From contig VZDJ01000063.1 of NCBI GenBank assembly GCA_008694505.1, positions 6,437,117-6,501,116 on the forward strand: 64,000 bases of DNA. Reading direction: 5' to 3'. This document shows, one piece after another, positions 46,317 to 60,484 of this stretch; the stretch's first letter is position 1, and the number at the start of each line of letters is the position of its first letter. Made by a program: the position numbers and the translations under genes. Below the pieces are notes generated by a model. It was given only the letters and a program-made list of their open reading frames with translations, did no database searches and had not been told where the DNA came from. This DNA is from Cyanoderma ruficeps. Taxonomy: Eukaryota; Chordata; Aves; Passeriformes; Timaliidae.

Positions 46317-49300
46317 ATGGTTTTACTTCCAGAGAGTGAAGATGTCTGTGAGTGTAAATCCCTTTCCACTTGTAGGAGCTAGCTGTGTGTAGTGTTTGGG
46401 ACACAAGGAGAATTCAGCAAGTCTCACCGGAGGAACTTCCTGGGGTGAAGCCTGTTGCTGTTTTTCTGTACAACAGCTGGTTCTGCTGCGCTATAATTGG
46501 GATCTGAGATACTCCTGCAACCCTGATGATGATAATAAAAATACCCCACACATCATTAAGTGAGTCAAGGAAAACTCCACCAAAGATACAGTTAAATCTT
46601 TATTCTGATGGTGCAAGTAGGGATTTCTGGCTTCAAAAGCAGGAGTGGGGAAGAAGTTAGGGCAAATTCCATCACCTAGTATGAGATATTGCAAACGCCG
46701 TGGCAAGTAGAAATGTGCATTTGTCTCTGTTACTGCAACAGCCTAGAAATGCAAATGCTTTCTATGCTGCAATTGTTTTGACACTGGAGAATTGTTGTCT
46801 TTCCTGCGTTCTGGGTCTTCTGGACTCTGATTGCCTGTCAGCCAAGGAATGCTGCTAGGCAAAGGCAAATGGCCCGGTGCCCATCTTTGCAGCTTTGCAG
46901 AAAGATTATTTTATTAAATCTTTCTGGACAGTGTGTTTCAATTTCTATTGCTCCAGGGCTCTGGAATCTGAGCCACTCAGAGAAAAAGGCCTTCTGCTCC
47001 TCAAGGTGCCAGGAGTGATCTGAGGGGAAATGAGAGTGGTGGTGAAGGCGTTCCAAGATTCAGCCACTGATTTTCCCACTGTGGGGTGGTTCAGAGACAC
47101 AGAAATCCCTGTGGGGAGATGCTAGGTGTCACCAAAGAAACACAGCCTCAAAGACAAGGCAGAAAAGCAAAATGGTTTTCTATGGATGAGTTACCACACA
47201 GTGACTTACTAAAGATGATGTGTAAGATTTGCAGGATCTGGTTTACTATTTTATTCATGAAACTATTCTTTTAATATTCAGTTCTTTCTCATGGGGTGGA
47301 AGGGATGGGAAAAACATTTGCAGCATTATTAGCAGTGTTAGTGTGAAAGGGATCCTTTAGCAAGGTGGTGTGGAAGTCTGTTTTCTCCCTCTTGCTTGAG
47401 CCACCCTCCACCCCAATCTCTTTATTCCCCTGCTTAGTCAGCAAGGTCTAAAGCAGATGAAAGCACACAGCCCTAAAAACGCTGACTTCTCAGAGTGCTA
47501 CACCCTGTCCGTCAGGCACCCAGGAAGAGAAGTACTACCAAAATATTCCTCACAGCAGACTTTAATCTCCTTCTAGAGGCAAACATGTAAAAGGGAAAAT
47601 AATTTACAAACAGTGAGGCTAAAATTAGAAGCGTAGAAAAGATAATTCCTTATTCAACCTGAACTAGTTGGCATGCAGAAGCAAGAGGAAAAAAGCAAAA
47701 CCAGTCTAGTTTTCCATTTTCTGAATATATTACTTTTTTTAAAGCTTGGATAAATCAGCCTGGTGTATTAACCTTCCAGAGTGGTGGAAGGAGTGCAACC
47801 TGCAACCTGGTTTTTGTGTCTCACTCAACTCGAGCGCCTTTGCTCACAGGTCACATCTCTCACATTTTTGTATTCCTGGGCAGAATAAACTGTCAGCCCT
47901 TTACAGCTGGAATGGGAATAGGTCTCGAGGAATGGATTCTGGTACTGCTTTCTCCAGGAATCCCACTGGCATTCCTAGTAATAATACCACACTGTTCCTA
48001 CTATTTTCCATTCCATGAGCTGCTCCAGTCCCCTTGGCCTGGGCTCAGGGCAGTCTGGCAGCTCAGTGGTGGAGCAGAGAGGAGATCTAAGGCTGCACAT
48101 CCTGAACTGGCTTCCCAGGAGGGCTTGGAATCTGTACTTGTATGTGGGATACTCAGTTTTCTGGATTTATTCCACATGAGACTCTTTCCAGCTGCAGAGA
48201 GAAGAACCTGGTTAACGTTGATTTAATGTCCCAACTTTTTTGCCTTTTAGAAAGGCTCGTTCTGTGTAACTCAGCTCCCTTGTTTCCCAGAGTAATTTAA
48301 TTTTAATTGAAGACTCAATTGTACAGTTGTACAGGTACAATTGAGTGCAGGTAACATAGTAATATTCAGTGAAAAGGAGCTTTATCAAAGCAGAACAGAA
48401 CAGTATTGTGGGGGTTTTCTGTTTTATTTGCTTTTGCTTTGCCAGTTGTCTGAGGCACTAGGTTTTGCCTTTCCTGCTGCTGCCCTTCACTCTGGGGCCA
48501 GGGCACCGAACCCAATGAACCACTAAATGATGCATCAAGAACACTCTCTTATCTCTCTGCCTTCTGTGGGAGTTGTCTGTGATGTATCCTAGCTGAATAA
48601 GATAAAATAATCCATATTCACTGTGGAACACTACAGCCCAAGCCAGAAAAGGAGCTCGGTAAAAACCCAAACAACAACAAACCCCTTCTTTGAAATTCAC
48701 TGGTGTTTCTTGCCTTCAGGACTGCTTGAAGGATCAAAGGTTTTAAAATCTTTTTTAGAGAAGACACTAATAGCACCTGATTCATCCAATAATGCTTCTT
48801 TAAACTATTTTCATGTTTTCAATACAAAATCTTGGGGTCCTGTACAAAGCAAGGTCAGCATTCTTCCTTGTTGCAGAGCTGAGGAAAGTGAGACACAGGC
48901 TGAGTGGATGATTTCTGCAAGATCACACAGTGATCATACAGACAACTACAAGAAGATATCCTGCTTTTGAGCTAATTGATGCAATCTGAAATTCACATTC
49001 TTTTCCATAACTGTCCTGGTGTGGGAACTCTAGCCTGCATTGTTGCATTAATAGAAAATATGTTTTTTCCTGATTTTATGGCAAAGTTGAGTCTGGGAGA
49101 TACTGTGACTCTTTGGGGATGGCAGAGAGCACTTTTTGTAAGAATAAAGCCTTGTCTTGCTGCTTCCCGTGGGTGACCTGAGACACACTCTGCTCAAGAG
49201 CTCCAAAAGAAGGCAGGGATTGAGCCCCTGACACACAGCTTAGGCTGCCAGAAACTAGCTCTTGCTCTGGGCCTCTGCAAATATGCAGAGGGACTGTCAG

Positions 49301-50439
49301 GAATGGAGGAATGGCTGGTGTGCCGGGAAGAGGGAGCTGGAGTGGTAGGGGAGAATGAGAAGGAAGAGAGAGGGCAAGAAAAATATGTGAGCACAAGAAG
49401 TTCAAAGACATTCTTCGACTTCTTCTGCCTCCTGTGCTGGCTCAGCCAGTGCTGGGGCCATGAAGACACCTCTTAATCTACATTTCCTTTTCCTCTTTCA
49501 CTGGGAATGGAAGAGTCATGTGTAGTTGACCCTGCTCGCCCCCTCTTTCCCTCTCCATTTCCTTTCCCAGCAGCATCTCTCTGGGATACGCAGCCATCTG
49601 GCTGTTCATTACAGCATGAGCTGAACTCTTAGATGTATCCTTTGGAATTTGGTTCTGGTTTAGTGATTCCTCTGTCATTCCTTTGCATTTTCCATACATC
49701 TCGTTCATGCCCCTGGAGCCACTGCAGTTTGAGTGCACTCTGTCCTTTTGTATCCCACATGTTTTCATGTTTCCTCTTTGCCCCAGAACGTCTCAACATT
49801 CTTGTTTGGTTTCTATTATTTTTATTCCATTTTTTCTCATGTTTCTCTGCTTCCTGTTAGCACAGGGAGCACCATCCCACTCTGAAAGAGTCAACTAAGG
49901 GTAGGCATCAGCCTCCCTCCTGCTCTAATCCCATCTACTCCAAGTCAAGACACTGATCTCAGAGGGATTGCTGGAAGCGGAAAGGGAAGGTGCAAGCGAT
50001 TACAGAGGAAGTTCAGGTTTAAAAGCTTTTAAAGTTCAGCACTGGGATAATCAGCAAGACTCCTTATCCTTCTCCCTTTGTGCTATGAGTAAAATGCACA
50101 GTATGGTCTGCTTGACTTCTCCGCTGCCAGCAGCAAAGGTGTTGGTAAAGAGGTAGGAGAACAAAAAGGAGCATCTTCCATGAAAAATCCGTCTCTTCTG
50201 TATTGGTAAGAGAGCACTAGATACTGAGAGTATAATGATAAAATAGAAATATGTCCTCGGTACTTTCATACTCCTTTCCTCTTCCAGCTTTTCTCACAAG
50301 AGAATCTTAGCCATACAGCTCCTGGAAATTGATTTCTTGATGGATTTCTCATGAAAGAATGGATTGATGCTGGAATGTATCTGGTGGTGAGATAAATTAT
50401 GACTGAACCTTTCTCTTCTCTCACTGATTAATTCTCTGA

Positions 50440-50527
50440 TTCTTAGGGATGTCCTGTGTAGGGCTAAGGGTTGGATTTGATTATCCTTGTGGGTCCTTTC
50501 TGGCTCACTTCCTGTGATTCTGTTAGA
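50440..50527 (+). mobile_element. CR1 LINE, 3' end fragment (diverged)
   Basis: Wording 'agggctaagggttggatttg', 'attatccttgtgggtccttt' and the terminal 'cctgtgattctgtta' match the CR1 3' tail with several changes. It is under 100 bp and older-looking than the copies at 37.7 and 40.4 kb. Confidence 0.75.
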
Positions 50528-51154
50528 GTGTTGTTCTAGGCTCTTTCAGTATGTAAGAGTTTTTCCTTCTCATTTCATTCCTCTTGCTGTGACAGTGAAC
50601 TTGCCATGGTTGTTTCCTTGTGCTGGACACCACCAGGGCAGGGCTGAAGGTGAAGCTGATGCTGCTGTGCCATCACAAGTGTTCCATGTGACGAGGAGCA
50701 CCCAGGGCTGGAGTGCTGGGATCTGTGCTGAAGAGGTTGAAATGGCCACTGACAACTTCCCAGTGGCAAAGGATATGGAATAATTAAACAATTGTGTCTC
50801 ATTGCAGCTCATGACATCTTCCAGATGCTGCTGGAAGTGATTCCAGATGTGTTCTTTGGAACCTCTGGTTGTTGAGATGTCCCATGTCTTGGGAGAGTGA
50901 GAGCACATCCTCTTCCCAAGATGCACGTGGCATCCCTGCCTTTCTCCCTTAGACATGAGACGTCAGCAGCACTTAGAAATACACTCACAGGGCAAAACCC
51001 TGTACCTCCAATGCCTCTGCCATTCCACGAGCTCACAGATGTGCATTTGAGCAGGGCACAAAGGATTGTCTCTGCCTGTTACCTGTAAACCCTTTTCCTT
51101 ATGCACAATTACCTGTAGGGCCCTCTATGTCCCATAGTGGAGACATGCAGGCCA
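50528..51154. other. Non-coding stretch
   Basis: Unique sequence. An open minus-strand frame (50570-50956, 128 codons) has no recognisable domain and no splice context. Confidence 0.35.
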
Positions 51155-51580
51155 AAGCGACCTTAGTGATTCTCTCGTCTGGCAACGCAAGGCAGGAATT
51201 TCTCCTGCTTATCCGCATATCCTTGGTTTTCCTGGCCTTATACTTCCCCCTGCTGTTCTGTGTGGTTTTGGCACTCGGCATCCCGCCCCATCCCAGCTCT
51301 CCTTCACTCCTGCTGGTATCTCTGGTAACTTCGGAGCTAAGGTCGGACGCTGGCGTGGCAGGAGAGCAGAGGCGGGACAGTGGGTGAGGCTCACGGAGCA
51401 GGAGAGCGTCTTTAAAGGCATTTTGAACGAGCTCTGAGTGGGGAAGGACTCGGAAGTCAGAGGAGTTCAGCTCTGGGAACCCCAAACTCAGGAGCTGAAG
51501 GCCACTCCGGTACTGGCTGCAGACACTTCTCTGTTTCCCCACCTCTAGGGAAACACCATCTCCCCATCTCCCTCTTCGTG
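51155..51580. other. CpG-enriched patch, nature unknown
   Basis: I count about 17 CpG dinucleotides in roughly 430 bases, well above neighbouring intronic sequence. The patch carries a GC-box-like aggcggga at about 51370 and a tctttaaagg box at about 51409, and overlaps a 170-codon minus-strand frame (51099-51611) with no recognisable domain. It could be a small intragenic CpG island (alternative promoter or enhancer) or a young transposable element not yet decayed by CpG loss. No LTR ends were found. Confidence 0.4.
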
Positions 51581-54500
51581 CTGGCTTTAAGTGATTTCTT
51601 AAGCTTTGCATGGTTGATTTATTTTCTTTTTTTTTAATGATAGTTTATGCACTCAGTCCTGGTGTCACTAGAATTCTTTTGTCCTCCTCAGCATGAACAT
51701 TTCTAGGCGGAGACTGGTTTATATTTTAGGGGTTTAAAAGTAACAAATGTAATGAGTGCTATAATTATGGGAGAATATAGGGAGGAAGAGGAGTGTAATT
51801 GGTGCTTATTCCAGCCCCTTCACCACACAAACTACCCAGTATGAAGCAAGCAGACAGCTTTCCCAAGCTGTGTGCAGGGTAACAGGATTCTGTCTGACTT
51901 CTGCCCAGGAGGTGGCAGGGGAGGAAAGGGGCTTCATCATCTGTGAGGGTGCCCCAGAGAAAAGGAATAACATTAGAGTGTAAAATCTTGGTGAAAGGGT
52001 TTTTATTGCACAGGGATTCAACATGCTGCACGGAAGATGTTCATCCCAACTGGGTACCAGCCCAGTAAAAGCACTTTAAAAAAAACCAAAAAACCAACAA
52101 ACAAAAAACCCACTAAATGCACTACAAAGCAAAATAATAAGTAGAAGTTGGTGCATTACAAATAAAATGCCAAACAATCTTATTAAATCAGCACTTAGAT
52201 GCTAGAGCTGAATGTTTTCAAATTAGATAGAAAACTTTGATGTTGCAGTGGCACATCTCAGCAGACGTGAATTCCCTGTTACAGGTCCCATCACATGAAG
52301 GCTTTGTGGATGGTTTTCTAAAGATGCTGTTTCACCCCAGAATCACCAAGCAGAGCAGTGCAAGGACATCTGCCTGGAGCCAGTGGATAACTTTACGGTA
52401 CGTGCCTTGACTCCATGAATGTGCTGCCCTGGGTTTGTAGGAGGGTGCCTGGAAAAAAGGGATGGGAAGGCCAGGCCGAGAAGGTTCAGAACACATGGTC
52501 TGCACTTTTGTTCTGGAAAAAAGTGGTTGGTGGTTGTTCCATGAGCCTGTCGCCCTGTCTGTGGAGGTTTGTTTAGAAACACAGTTATACCAGTAACACC
52601 ACAGTGTCAGTTACAATTGGAATTGGCTCTAATGGTTTCCTTTTCAGCTCAAATGTAATGCTACAAACTGACCTGTCCTCCCAAACCCTAAATCAGCCTG
52701 TGCCCACCCAGTGTTTTCCAGTGCTTTTAGGAAAATCATACTTTGACTGATGGAAATCAAACAGAGCTGAGTCCCATGTGGACTAAATTAGAGGGAAGAC
52801 CATTACTGTCTTCCCCTCGTTCTGGTACACAGGAATGGAATTCATGAGGCTGTTCCTGTCTAAGATGAAGAACTATCCAGAAACACAGATATGCAGGATA
52901 GCCCTGATATTCCTGATGGGCAGGAACTGAGGATAAGGCTTAGGAACAGAAGGAAGGAATGACCTAGATTTTGCAAGATGGTTTCTATAACAAGCATAAA
53001 ATACTCATCCCAGGCTCATTCCCTAGCTATTCCCCAGTTTTCTATGGTAGGTCTCTATCCAACACTGTTACTGTGAGCCTATTGCACTTCAAGTGTTTTC
53101 ATAACTCCTTTGAGCAGAAGCATGCAGACTTTGGCTGTGATTTTATTTGGTTCAGCTGGTGAACCTGTCCTTGGCTTATCAGGAGACAAGGGAAAATGCT
53201 CTATTTAGACGAGCAGAGCTCCTGCAGGGAAGAACTATGACACAAGACATCTGGTTACATTTGGAATGCTGCCATGAAAATCACTCTTATTTCCCTAGAC
53301 AAATCTCACCCTTCATCTTTGCCTCCAATTCCCCCCATGTGAAAAAAAAAAAATAAAAGAGGATAATGTTGCCTGATCTGTGGGTACTGGGAGAATGAAT
53401 CCACAACTACTTGCAGGGCACTCAAATGCTGTGGAAACAAGCTCAAAGAAAATCCAACCAATAAAGAGAGTGATGAAAACACAGGCCAATGTAAACCATT
53501 CCTTGGCCGTGGTACAGGTCAGTTTTAATGACTCATGGTCTCGTGCAGTGTGAAACAACATCTTGGTTTCTGATAGAACAATAATTTTATGTTGCATCCT
53601 GCATGTTCCCAGACATGCACAAGGAAAGGCAGTTTTATGTTTTATACACGTTTGCTTTTCAACCTTCAGAAAGATTTAAAGGGGGTTTATTCCAAATCTG
53701 CAGCAAAGCCAGTGTTTCTTCCTGAAGATTAGTAATTGGATCGTGTGGCAGCACTTAAATATTTTGGTCCTTTAAAAGTATCTTAGATTAGATAGTCAGA
53801 TAGGAATGCAGGATAATAAACTGAGCAGACAGGGCCATGTGCTGTGTTACTTGTTATCACTTCAATCCAGGCTGAATTGTGTGAACACGCCAACACTAAA
53901 AAAGCAGAAAAGGAAAGTGGGCTTTTCTAAAAATAATGCTATTTTTTGCTCTCCGTAATTGATTATATACACACGTTACTCTAGAAGAATCCAGAAGACA
54001 GGACAAGGAATATGTAATTTTATTCTTGCCTGTCTTTTGCTGGCTTCTTAAAAAATTGAAGCTTTGAATAGCTATGATGATACTCTGAAAGTCTAAATTA
54101 TGTTCTAATAAAAACTTTATAAATGGGCCTTCCATGAAATAGTAGCTCTGATGGCAGTGAGGCAGGCTGCGTTTCAATGGATGTTAGTAGGAACTCTCCT
54201 GCCTCCAAACACAGGATTGAACACTTGTAGAGGGAAACCTGATGCCAGAAAGGCCCTGCGGGATGCCATTCACAGTTATGATTAGAAATGTCCCAGGAAT
54301 GTGTTGGGAAGGATGAGTGCACAGCCTGCCTGAGGTAGTGCCAGCCTGGTCTCCAGCTCTCTCCCGAGGAGCCAGATGGCATTGTCTCTTTTTCCCAGTG
54401 ATCTCGATTCGATAAGGTTGCCTTTTCCATGTGCTCCACAGTAACAGCTCCCTCAGTCTGTCTGCAAAGGACCTGGGAGAAGGGGAACATCTGACTCGAA

Positions 54501-56529
54501 CCTTTGCAGTGGGACTCTCTCAGAATTTGCTGCCAACCCCACTCCCCAGGGCTGGCATCCACCATGCTGCAGCACTCCAACAGCACAGGGACACCACCCT
54601 GGACCTTCTCAGTCTGACAGCCAGCTTTCCACTCCCATCTTTTTCCAGGCTCTCTGACAGCTAATGAATCTTTACAAGAGGTTCTTCTTCCTTTTGCCAG
54701 TGTAATAAATTTAAAGCCTTGAGATCACTGTACAAAGAACTAACAACACTGCAGCACTAATAATGTTAGCCAACAAGTTACTGGCTGAGTTTAATTTCTT
54801 TGAATATTTGTCATTATCTCCCTATATGTTTTAGTTACTTTTTTCCTTGACATGCAGACTTTGGGATTTGTCTTACATACTTACCTTTGAGCTTTATTCA
54901 GAATGAGCCCTAACCCAGCCTTGGATTAATTGAAAATATATATTTTTAATTTAAATCCTGTTTTAAAAAGAGACTTGCAACTGCAAATTTTGCCTGAAGG
55001 TGGAACTGAAGCTCCATCTCCCAGCAGCTTCTCCAGCACAACTGACAGGAATGCACTTAAAAAGCCTTGGATTCAGTTAGTCATTTCCCTCTTTCTCTCG
55101 AGCCAGCTGCTGAAAAGAACTCTGACTACATTCTGAGTGGATTAATTATCCTGTTAGATCTATTTTACCCAAATTCAATGATCTAAACATCATATCAGCT
55201 CTGAAGGGACTTTTAGTACTCATTTAAAATCGTGAAGATTTTATTATTACAGATACTGCCTGAAAGAAGCTTTTTTTTTGTTTAGTCTTTTGGTACTTTA
55301 GTTTCTCAGCAGTCAGAGTTTATCAGGCAGAGATGTGACTATTTCTAGTAACAGAACTCAGGGAGCTGTTACTTTTAGCAGTGTCAGCACCTTTTGCAAT
55401 GAATTATTGGGTCATATTAGTCAGTGAGAGCCCACTCAGAGGCATTGATCAAGATGCAGACCCTGCATGTGAGGTGGTTCCTTTTCAGCTGTATGGAGTT
55501 CTCCAGGGAGCTGTCAAAGCAGAGCAACAAAAAAGGTGTGCTGCATCTTTCCTGGGGTCACAGTGCTGGCAAGTGGCACAGCAAGAATTGCATCCATCTC
55601 CTGAAACAAGTTGTTTGCAGATGGCACTGTGCCTTCCCAATTACATTTATTAATTGTTCAGTTTAGCAACAGATCCATTATCTGTCCCGCCTGGTTTTTG
55701 CTTCTCTCTCCCCTCCCTTCACCCAGAATCTCAAACCACAGCCAATTCTGTACCTCTTTTTGGGGAAGAGAACTGCTCAGAGAGACTCACAGCCTTAAAT
55801 GTAATGGAAATATTTGCTAATGAATGAGCCCTCGTTATGCACGTTACAAGGAAACGCTTAATTGACAGTGGCCACCAGATAACAGGGTTTAATTAATAAA
55901 TCTATGTGGCGTCACATACACCACAGGAAGGGATTATAGGGGTTAAAGTGTCTGTCTGGTGGACTTTTATGGAAGAGTTGTGTTGCCTGTCTTTTAACAT
56001 GAATAACCCGCGTGTCTGTGACCTAACACTTGCAAAGGGAGGAGGTCAGTTGGTTCTGGGAGCATGGCAGCCCCATCTGGCTGTTTGAACATGGCTTGGA
56101 TGGCATCTGAGGCACACCAAAGGCACATTTGTTTTCTTGCCTCTCCAGCCAGCATCTGGGTTCCTATGCTGCTGTCTATTCTACTGCACACATGGCCCCG
56201 AGTTGGACAAACAGGCTTCTCAAACTCGGCAGTTAATGACTGGATCATTAGTGCCTCAGACAGGCTGTCAGCACCCACTCCCCCGCGAGAGCACGCTCCT
56301 GAAATGGGCACTTGATAACTGTATTGATAAACTAATGAAGCTCTGCTGACCTTCCTCTACTAATACAGTGGCTCCACATCCAGTGGAGTATGGCTCTGGA
56401 GATCCCACTGTAGTCTCTTAGGGAAGATGGATGACTGTCACTCTGACCTGCAAGCTGTTCTCCACATCTGCAGTGTGATGTGAAAAGGTCACAGGGAGTC
56501 TGGGACTCCTGATCAGTCTGGTTTTTGGT
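51581..56529. other. Non-coding (putative intron) stretch
   Basis: Unique T-rich sequence with an A-rich tract at 52077. The part at 55800-55950 (gtttaattaataaa, ggcgtcaca, ggggttaaag) looks enhancer-like. The 162-codon minus-strand frame at 54098-54586 has no recognisable domain and is not called. Confidence 0.4.
52077..52112. repeat. A-rich (AAACC)n-like tract
   Basis: Imperfect aaaacc and caaac units. Low complexity. Confidence 0.8.
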
Positions 56530-56622
56530 AACACTGGCAGGTTCCATGCCAATGGCAGGGGGTGGAACAAGGTGTGCTTTAAGGTCCCTTCCAACCCAAA
56601 CCATTCAGTGAATCTGTGATTG
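56530..56622 (+). mobile_element. CR1 LINE, 3' end fragment (sense)
   Basis: Wording 'ttccatgccaatggcagggg', 'gtggaacaaggtgtgcttta', 'aggtcccttccaacccaaac' and 'cattcagtgaatctgtgatt' is a clear CR1 tail of about 90 bp, non-coding. Confidence 0.92.
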
Positions 56623-59600
56623 TAATCCTCTTCTATTTGCATGCTCGTTTTAGAGCTGAAAGTTTTTGTTTGTGACACACAAACCACACAACCACCAGCA
56701 GCCCAGGAACACTCACCTTTACCCACTCTGCTCCTGTTCGGGTGCACATCACCCTCAGCAATCTCTGCAGAGGGGTCAGAAAGCAGCAGCTGTCCATGTG
56801 GGCCTTTGCCCAGGAGAGCTGTACCTGCCAGTATCAGCGGGCCAAGCCCTGTGGAACCGAACAGAACCAGCCCCCTTTGTCCTAGCCCATGGGCCAGGAA
56901 GCCTCCTCTGCACACCTCCTGTTACCTGTGTGTGCAGAGTGACAACCGGGCAAGGGGGGAACAAAGGCTCTCTGCCTGAAGTGCTGCCTCAGACCCAGAG
57001 AGCCCTTTGGGACATGGCAGAGTTGTTTGTTCTCCTGCACACAGGAGCATCTTGGAGAAATGTGGCCATACCAGTTCTCCTGAGAACAATTAGGGACAGG
57101 AAACCCTTTAACCTATTCTTTGCCTTCCCAGCAATCAGTTGTGGCTTACCAGTACGACCCCATTCTTTGCCTGAATGAAGATGTCATTGTCCTGCCTTTA
57201 GTATAGATATTAAAAAAATTAATTAAAAATCATACTGAGTTGAAAGGAGCAACTTTTCTCAAGGATGCAGGTCTTTATTGTTAACCAGTCACTTATTCAA
57301 CCAAGAAAACAGTTGGACCATGGAGACCTAATTCGCTGGTAATGATTCTCAAGCTTTGCCTTATCTGGATCACAAGACAGATCTTTGTTCCATGTCAGTA
57401 AAATCCCATTGCAGGCAATGGAACAGGAATCATCTGTTAAACTGGATCCTGTTCACAAAATCCCAATATTCTGGAATGGGTGTTTTCACACTCAGGTCTG
57501 CAGAAACATCTCACTGCAATTACTTTATTACTATTAATCACTATCAGGCTATGAAGGAGTAGTAATAAGTTGAAAAGAAACATGGTTTACTATGAAAGAT
57601 TGTGTATTTTGATTTATTTTCTAGCTGCAGCTGAATCATTGCTTTCTGATCTCTTAATAGGGGACTTTCCATAAGCCTTGACCTTTCTTCCATTAATGTA
57701 CATACCTACTTTAATGCTTCTATATTAATATTCTTCTAGACTTAGAGCAACAGCTGTGGTAAACCATGATTTTCTTTAATACACAAATCACAGAATAGGG
57801 CACAGAGAAGAATTAAGACTAAGGAGTCTCCAAGTGCTCCCCGACCCCTGTACCTGATAAGACTTCCTGCCTACACTGATCCATAGCTGATGAAAATAAA
57901 ATTTTGTGTGAGCTAGAAAGACTTCAGAAACTAAGTCTTAGAACATTCTTTTTTCAGTGCTAAAAAATACGTTCATGGAAAAATTAGAATTGAGAAAAAA
58001 GAGCTCTGTAAAATAAAGAATGGTCTATAATAATATGCCCTTACTACAAGAGCTGAGGCCTTTTTTTTTCTTCATGGCATCATTCTAGGCCAACACTGTG
58101 CAATTATAACCTACATAAACTCATTTTACATTAGCCTTGCCTATTTTAACAGTTAAAACTCTTTGTTTTCCAAAATTAACATTGAGCTATTAACACAATA
58201 TAACCAGCAGCCATAACTATGACAGCTCTCCTAGACCATCCTGTCCCCTTCTTACAGTGCAGAAGGCACTCAGCACACTGACCCCTAGTTATTGTTTGCA
58301 GGTGGAAGTGCAAGGACTTGGACATCTTATGAAAGGGGGAAGATGAGCTTTCCTTCTGTTTATTTCTCTTTTTTTTTCTTCTTCTCCTTATAGCAGGAAG
58401 ACTTTCACAGCAGAACATGAAGTCCTGACTGGGGAAGGAAGGTGTTGCCCCAGAATGAGAGCGTAAAACGGAGCTAAGCCATGAAGAATTTAAATGTAAA
58501 CTGTTAGTGCAGTTAAGTGGGGACATCTCTGGAATATGAAGAAATGTTAATGGCAGGTTGGTGGCAGACAGGGAGCAGGGACAAGCTTTCAGGCTGAGTC
58601 TAGAGACCTTTATTTTCTGTGTTAAGGATACTCTGCAATTGCTGCTGTTGTTTCCTCCAGCAGGAAAGTGGAACTTTATCTACCATGGGAAGTCTTTGAA
58701 ATGGGTGGAAGGCAAATGAGAACAATTCTGCCTTGCAAGCAGACATGATGAGGATCTGTGCAGTCTGGGTTAAGCCCTGAGTGAAAGACCAGGGCTGCTC
58801 ATTTACCAGTTGAGACAACCCTGAGGCTCCCAGCAGCTGTAAGATCCATGGCAACAGGGATTCAAGTCTTTCAGAATGCCATTGGAAAAGGACTGGGGAG
58901 AGCAGACAAGGAAATTGGTAATGGTGAGAAGAAAAACAGCTCAGGATCAAGCATAAAGCTGAGGGTGTGGACAGAAAAATGGGACAACTGAGTTAAGGGA
59001 CTTGGGACTACTCCTTAAATAAGGGGATTGGACACACTGGACACATATACCAGTTGTTTGATGTCCTACTCACCCCCCCACCCCCACCCCTTGCACTGAT
59101 GGCACAGTGAAAGCTCTGGGGCTTAACTATTGGCACCAGGGTCTTAACAGCTATGTGTATTTGAACATCCTAATTACAGGGAATGGCAATGGAATTAGAG
59201 CTGATTCCTCCCTGTTCCTCACTGGCTGGTTTGTCTGATCCCGAGGCTGGGGTCAGGGCCTGTCTCTGCATGGAGCTGGGATTACCCAAAAATCTCTGTG
59301 TTGCAGGGAAGGGAAGTGAGGCAGAGACTGGGGCTGAGCAGTGGCACAACCTGATGGATTGCAGATTCCTGCGGGTGCCTCAGTGCTGTTAAGCAATCTA
59401 GACTGTGACAGATTTGCTTCCAGAGTGGCACTGGTGCAGCCAGGTCATTCTTCAGGGTCAAACCTTTTAGTCCAGGGTTGCTCTGAGGGTTTCAGTGTCC
59501 TGAGCAGTTCTGACTGAGCTAGGACTGAAGAAGCTGAGGGCTCTGCAGGCAGCCCCACTGTCAATGCAGAATGCCCTCTGCAGCATTCCCAAACCCCTGG

Positions 59601-60484
59601 AGCTGGGTGCTGGCTCCCAGCTGATGTTGAAATACCCAACTGCTGCAACCCATGTAACAAATCCTTCTGGGAATGGCACGGTTCTCCAGCTCTGCTGATG
59701 AAATTGATTCTTGAGCTCTTACACAGGTAAGGATCCTATGACTTTGTGGAAGGTCAAGGAATGACACAAAGCATCACAGGGAGCCAAACTAGGCACTTTT
59801 AATAGGAAAGAGACTCTCCTTTGTGTTTCAAGCCCCCAAATCCTGCCTTGGCTGCCTTCCACGCACACAGCCAGTCCTCTGCCTGCTCCTCAGGAGGGTA
59901 AATTTGGCTAGGACCTCTGGAAAGGACTTCTCACTGTAGCTGAGGTTTTTCTCTTTCCTTGTTTAGAAGGAATTAATCTATTTATAGGCATGATCAGGCT
60001 CTTCATCTCTGTCCTTCCCTTAGCATTAGGCAATGAAAGTCCTGGCCTTACCTGTGGATACAGGAATGCTACAGTTAATTTTGGTATGTGCTGTTATTTT
60101 TTGTGTCCCAGAGCCCATATGTCTCCTTTCTTGTCCTTGTATTAATTAAGTGCAAGTTTTTCTACAGCGGTGAATTGCAGCAGCACAGCACCTAGTAAGT
60201 GAAGAGCAAGTCCTGAGCTGTTCCAGCATCCTGGGATAACTGGGCTTCTGGCGGGCAGCTCCTGACTCTCTGCAGCCTGTCATGAGGGTGAGCTTGGGCG
60301 GTTCCTGCAGGACACTCAGCCCCTGGGAATGGGGGTCCTGGTTTCTCTTGGATGACCGCACACGGATCCATCTGCAGGTTTGGGTTGGGCTCTTGCAGAG
60401 CCCAGAATGATGAAGGCTGTCTAGAAACCATTAATAAAGATCAGAACTTGATGGCATCAATAACTCCCTTTGGGCTTCTTGCAG
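56623..60484. other. Non-coding (putative intron) stretch
   Basis: Unique sequence apart from a C-run at 59071. A 170-codon plus-strand frame (56666-57178) is Pro/Ser/Cys-rich and unassigned. A good donor ACACAG|GTAAGG occurs at about 59728, with only a 38-base open segment after an acceptor-like TTCTCCAG. It is not called. Confidence 0.4.
59071..59090. repeat. C-rich run
   Basis: Caccccccca cccccacccc: tracts of seven, five and four Cs separated by single As. Low complexity, with i-motif or complementary-strand G-quadruplex potential. Confidence 0.8.

Larger units (their letters stand above)
44561..50439. other. Non-coding (putative intron) stretch
   Basis: Mostly unique sequence with small low-complexity tracts (CAA/CAG at 45919, TTTA at 46268). 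Several frames of 110-142 codons occur (for example minus 45257-45685, plus 47816-48226), but they are Ser/Pro/Cys-rich, unmatched to splice sites and without recognisable domains. Confidence 0.4.

Noticed and set aside
51099..51611. 170-codon minus-strand open frame
   Set aside because: It coincides with the CpG-enriched patch. No domain recognised, and retroviral origin could not be supported.
57770..57815. 'aatcacagaataggg' resembling a reverse CR1 tail
   Set aside because: Only about 10 bases match and the following sequence does not continue as CR1.
59688..59727. Short segment between TTCTCCAG and CACAG|GTAAGG, open in one frame
   Set aside because: About 38 bases is too short for an open frame to be evidence, and the acceptor is weak.
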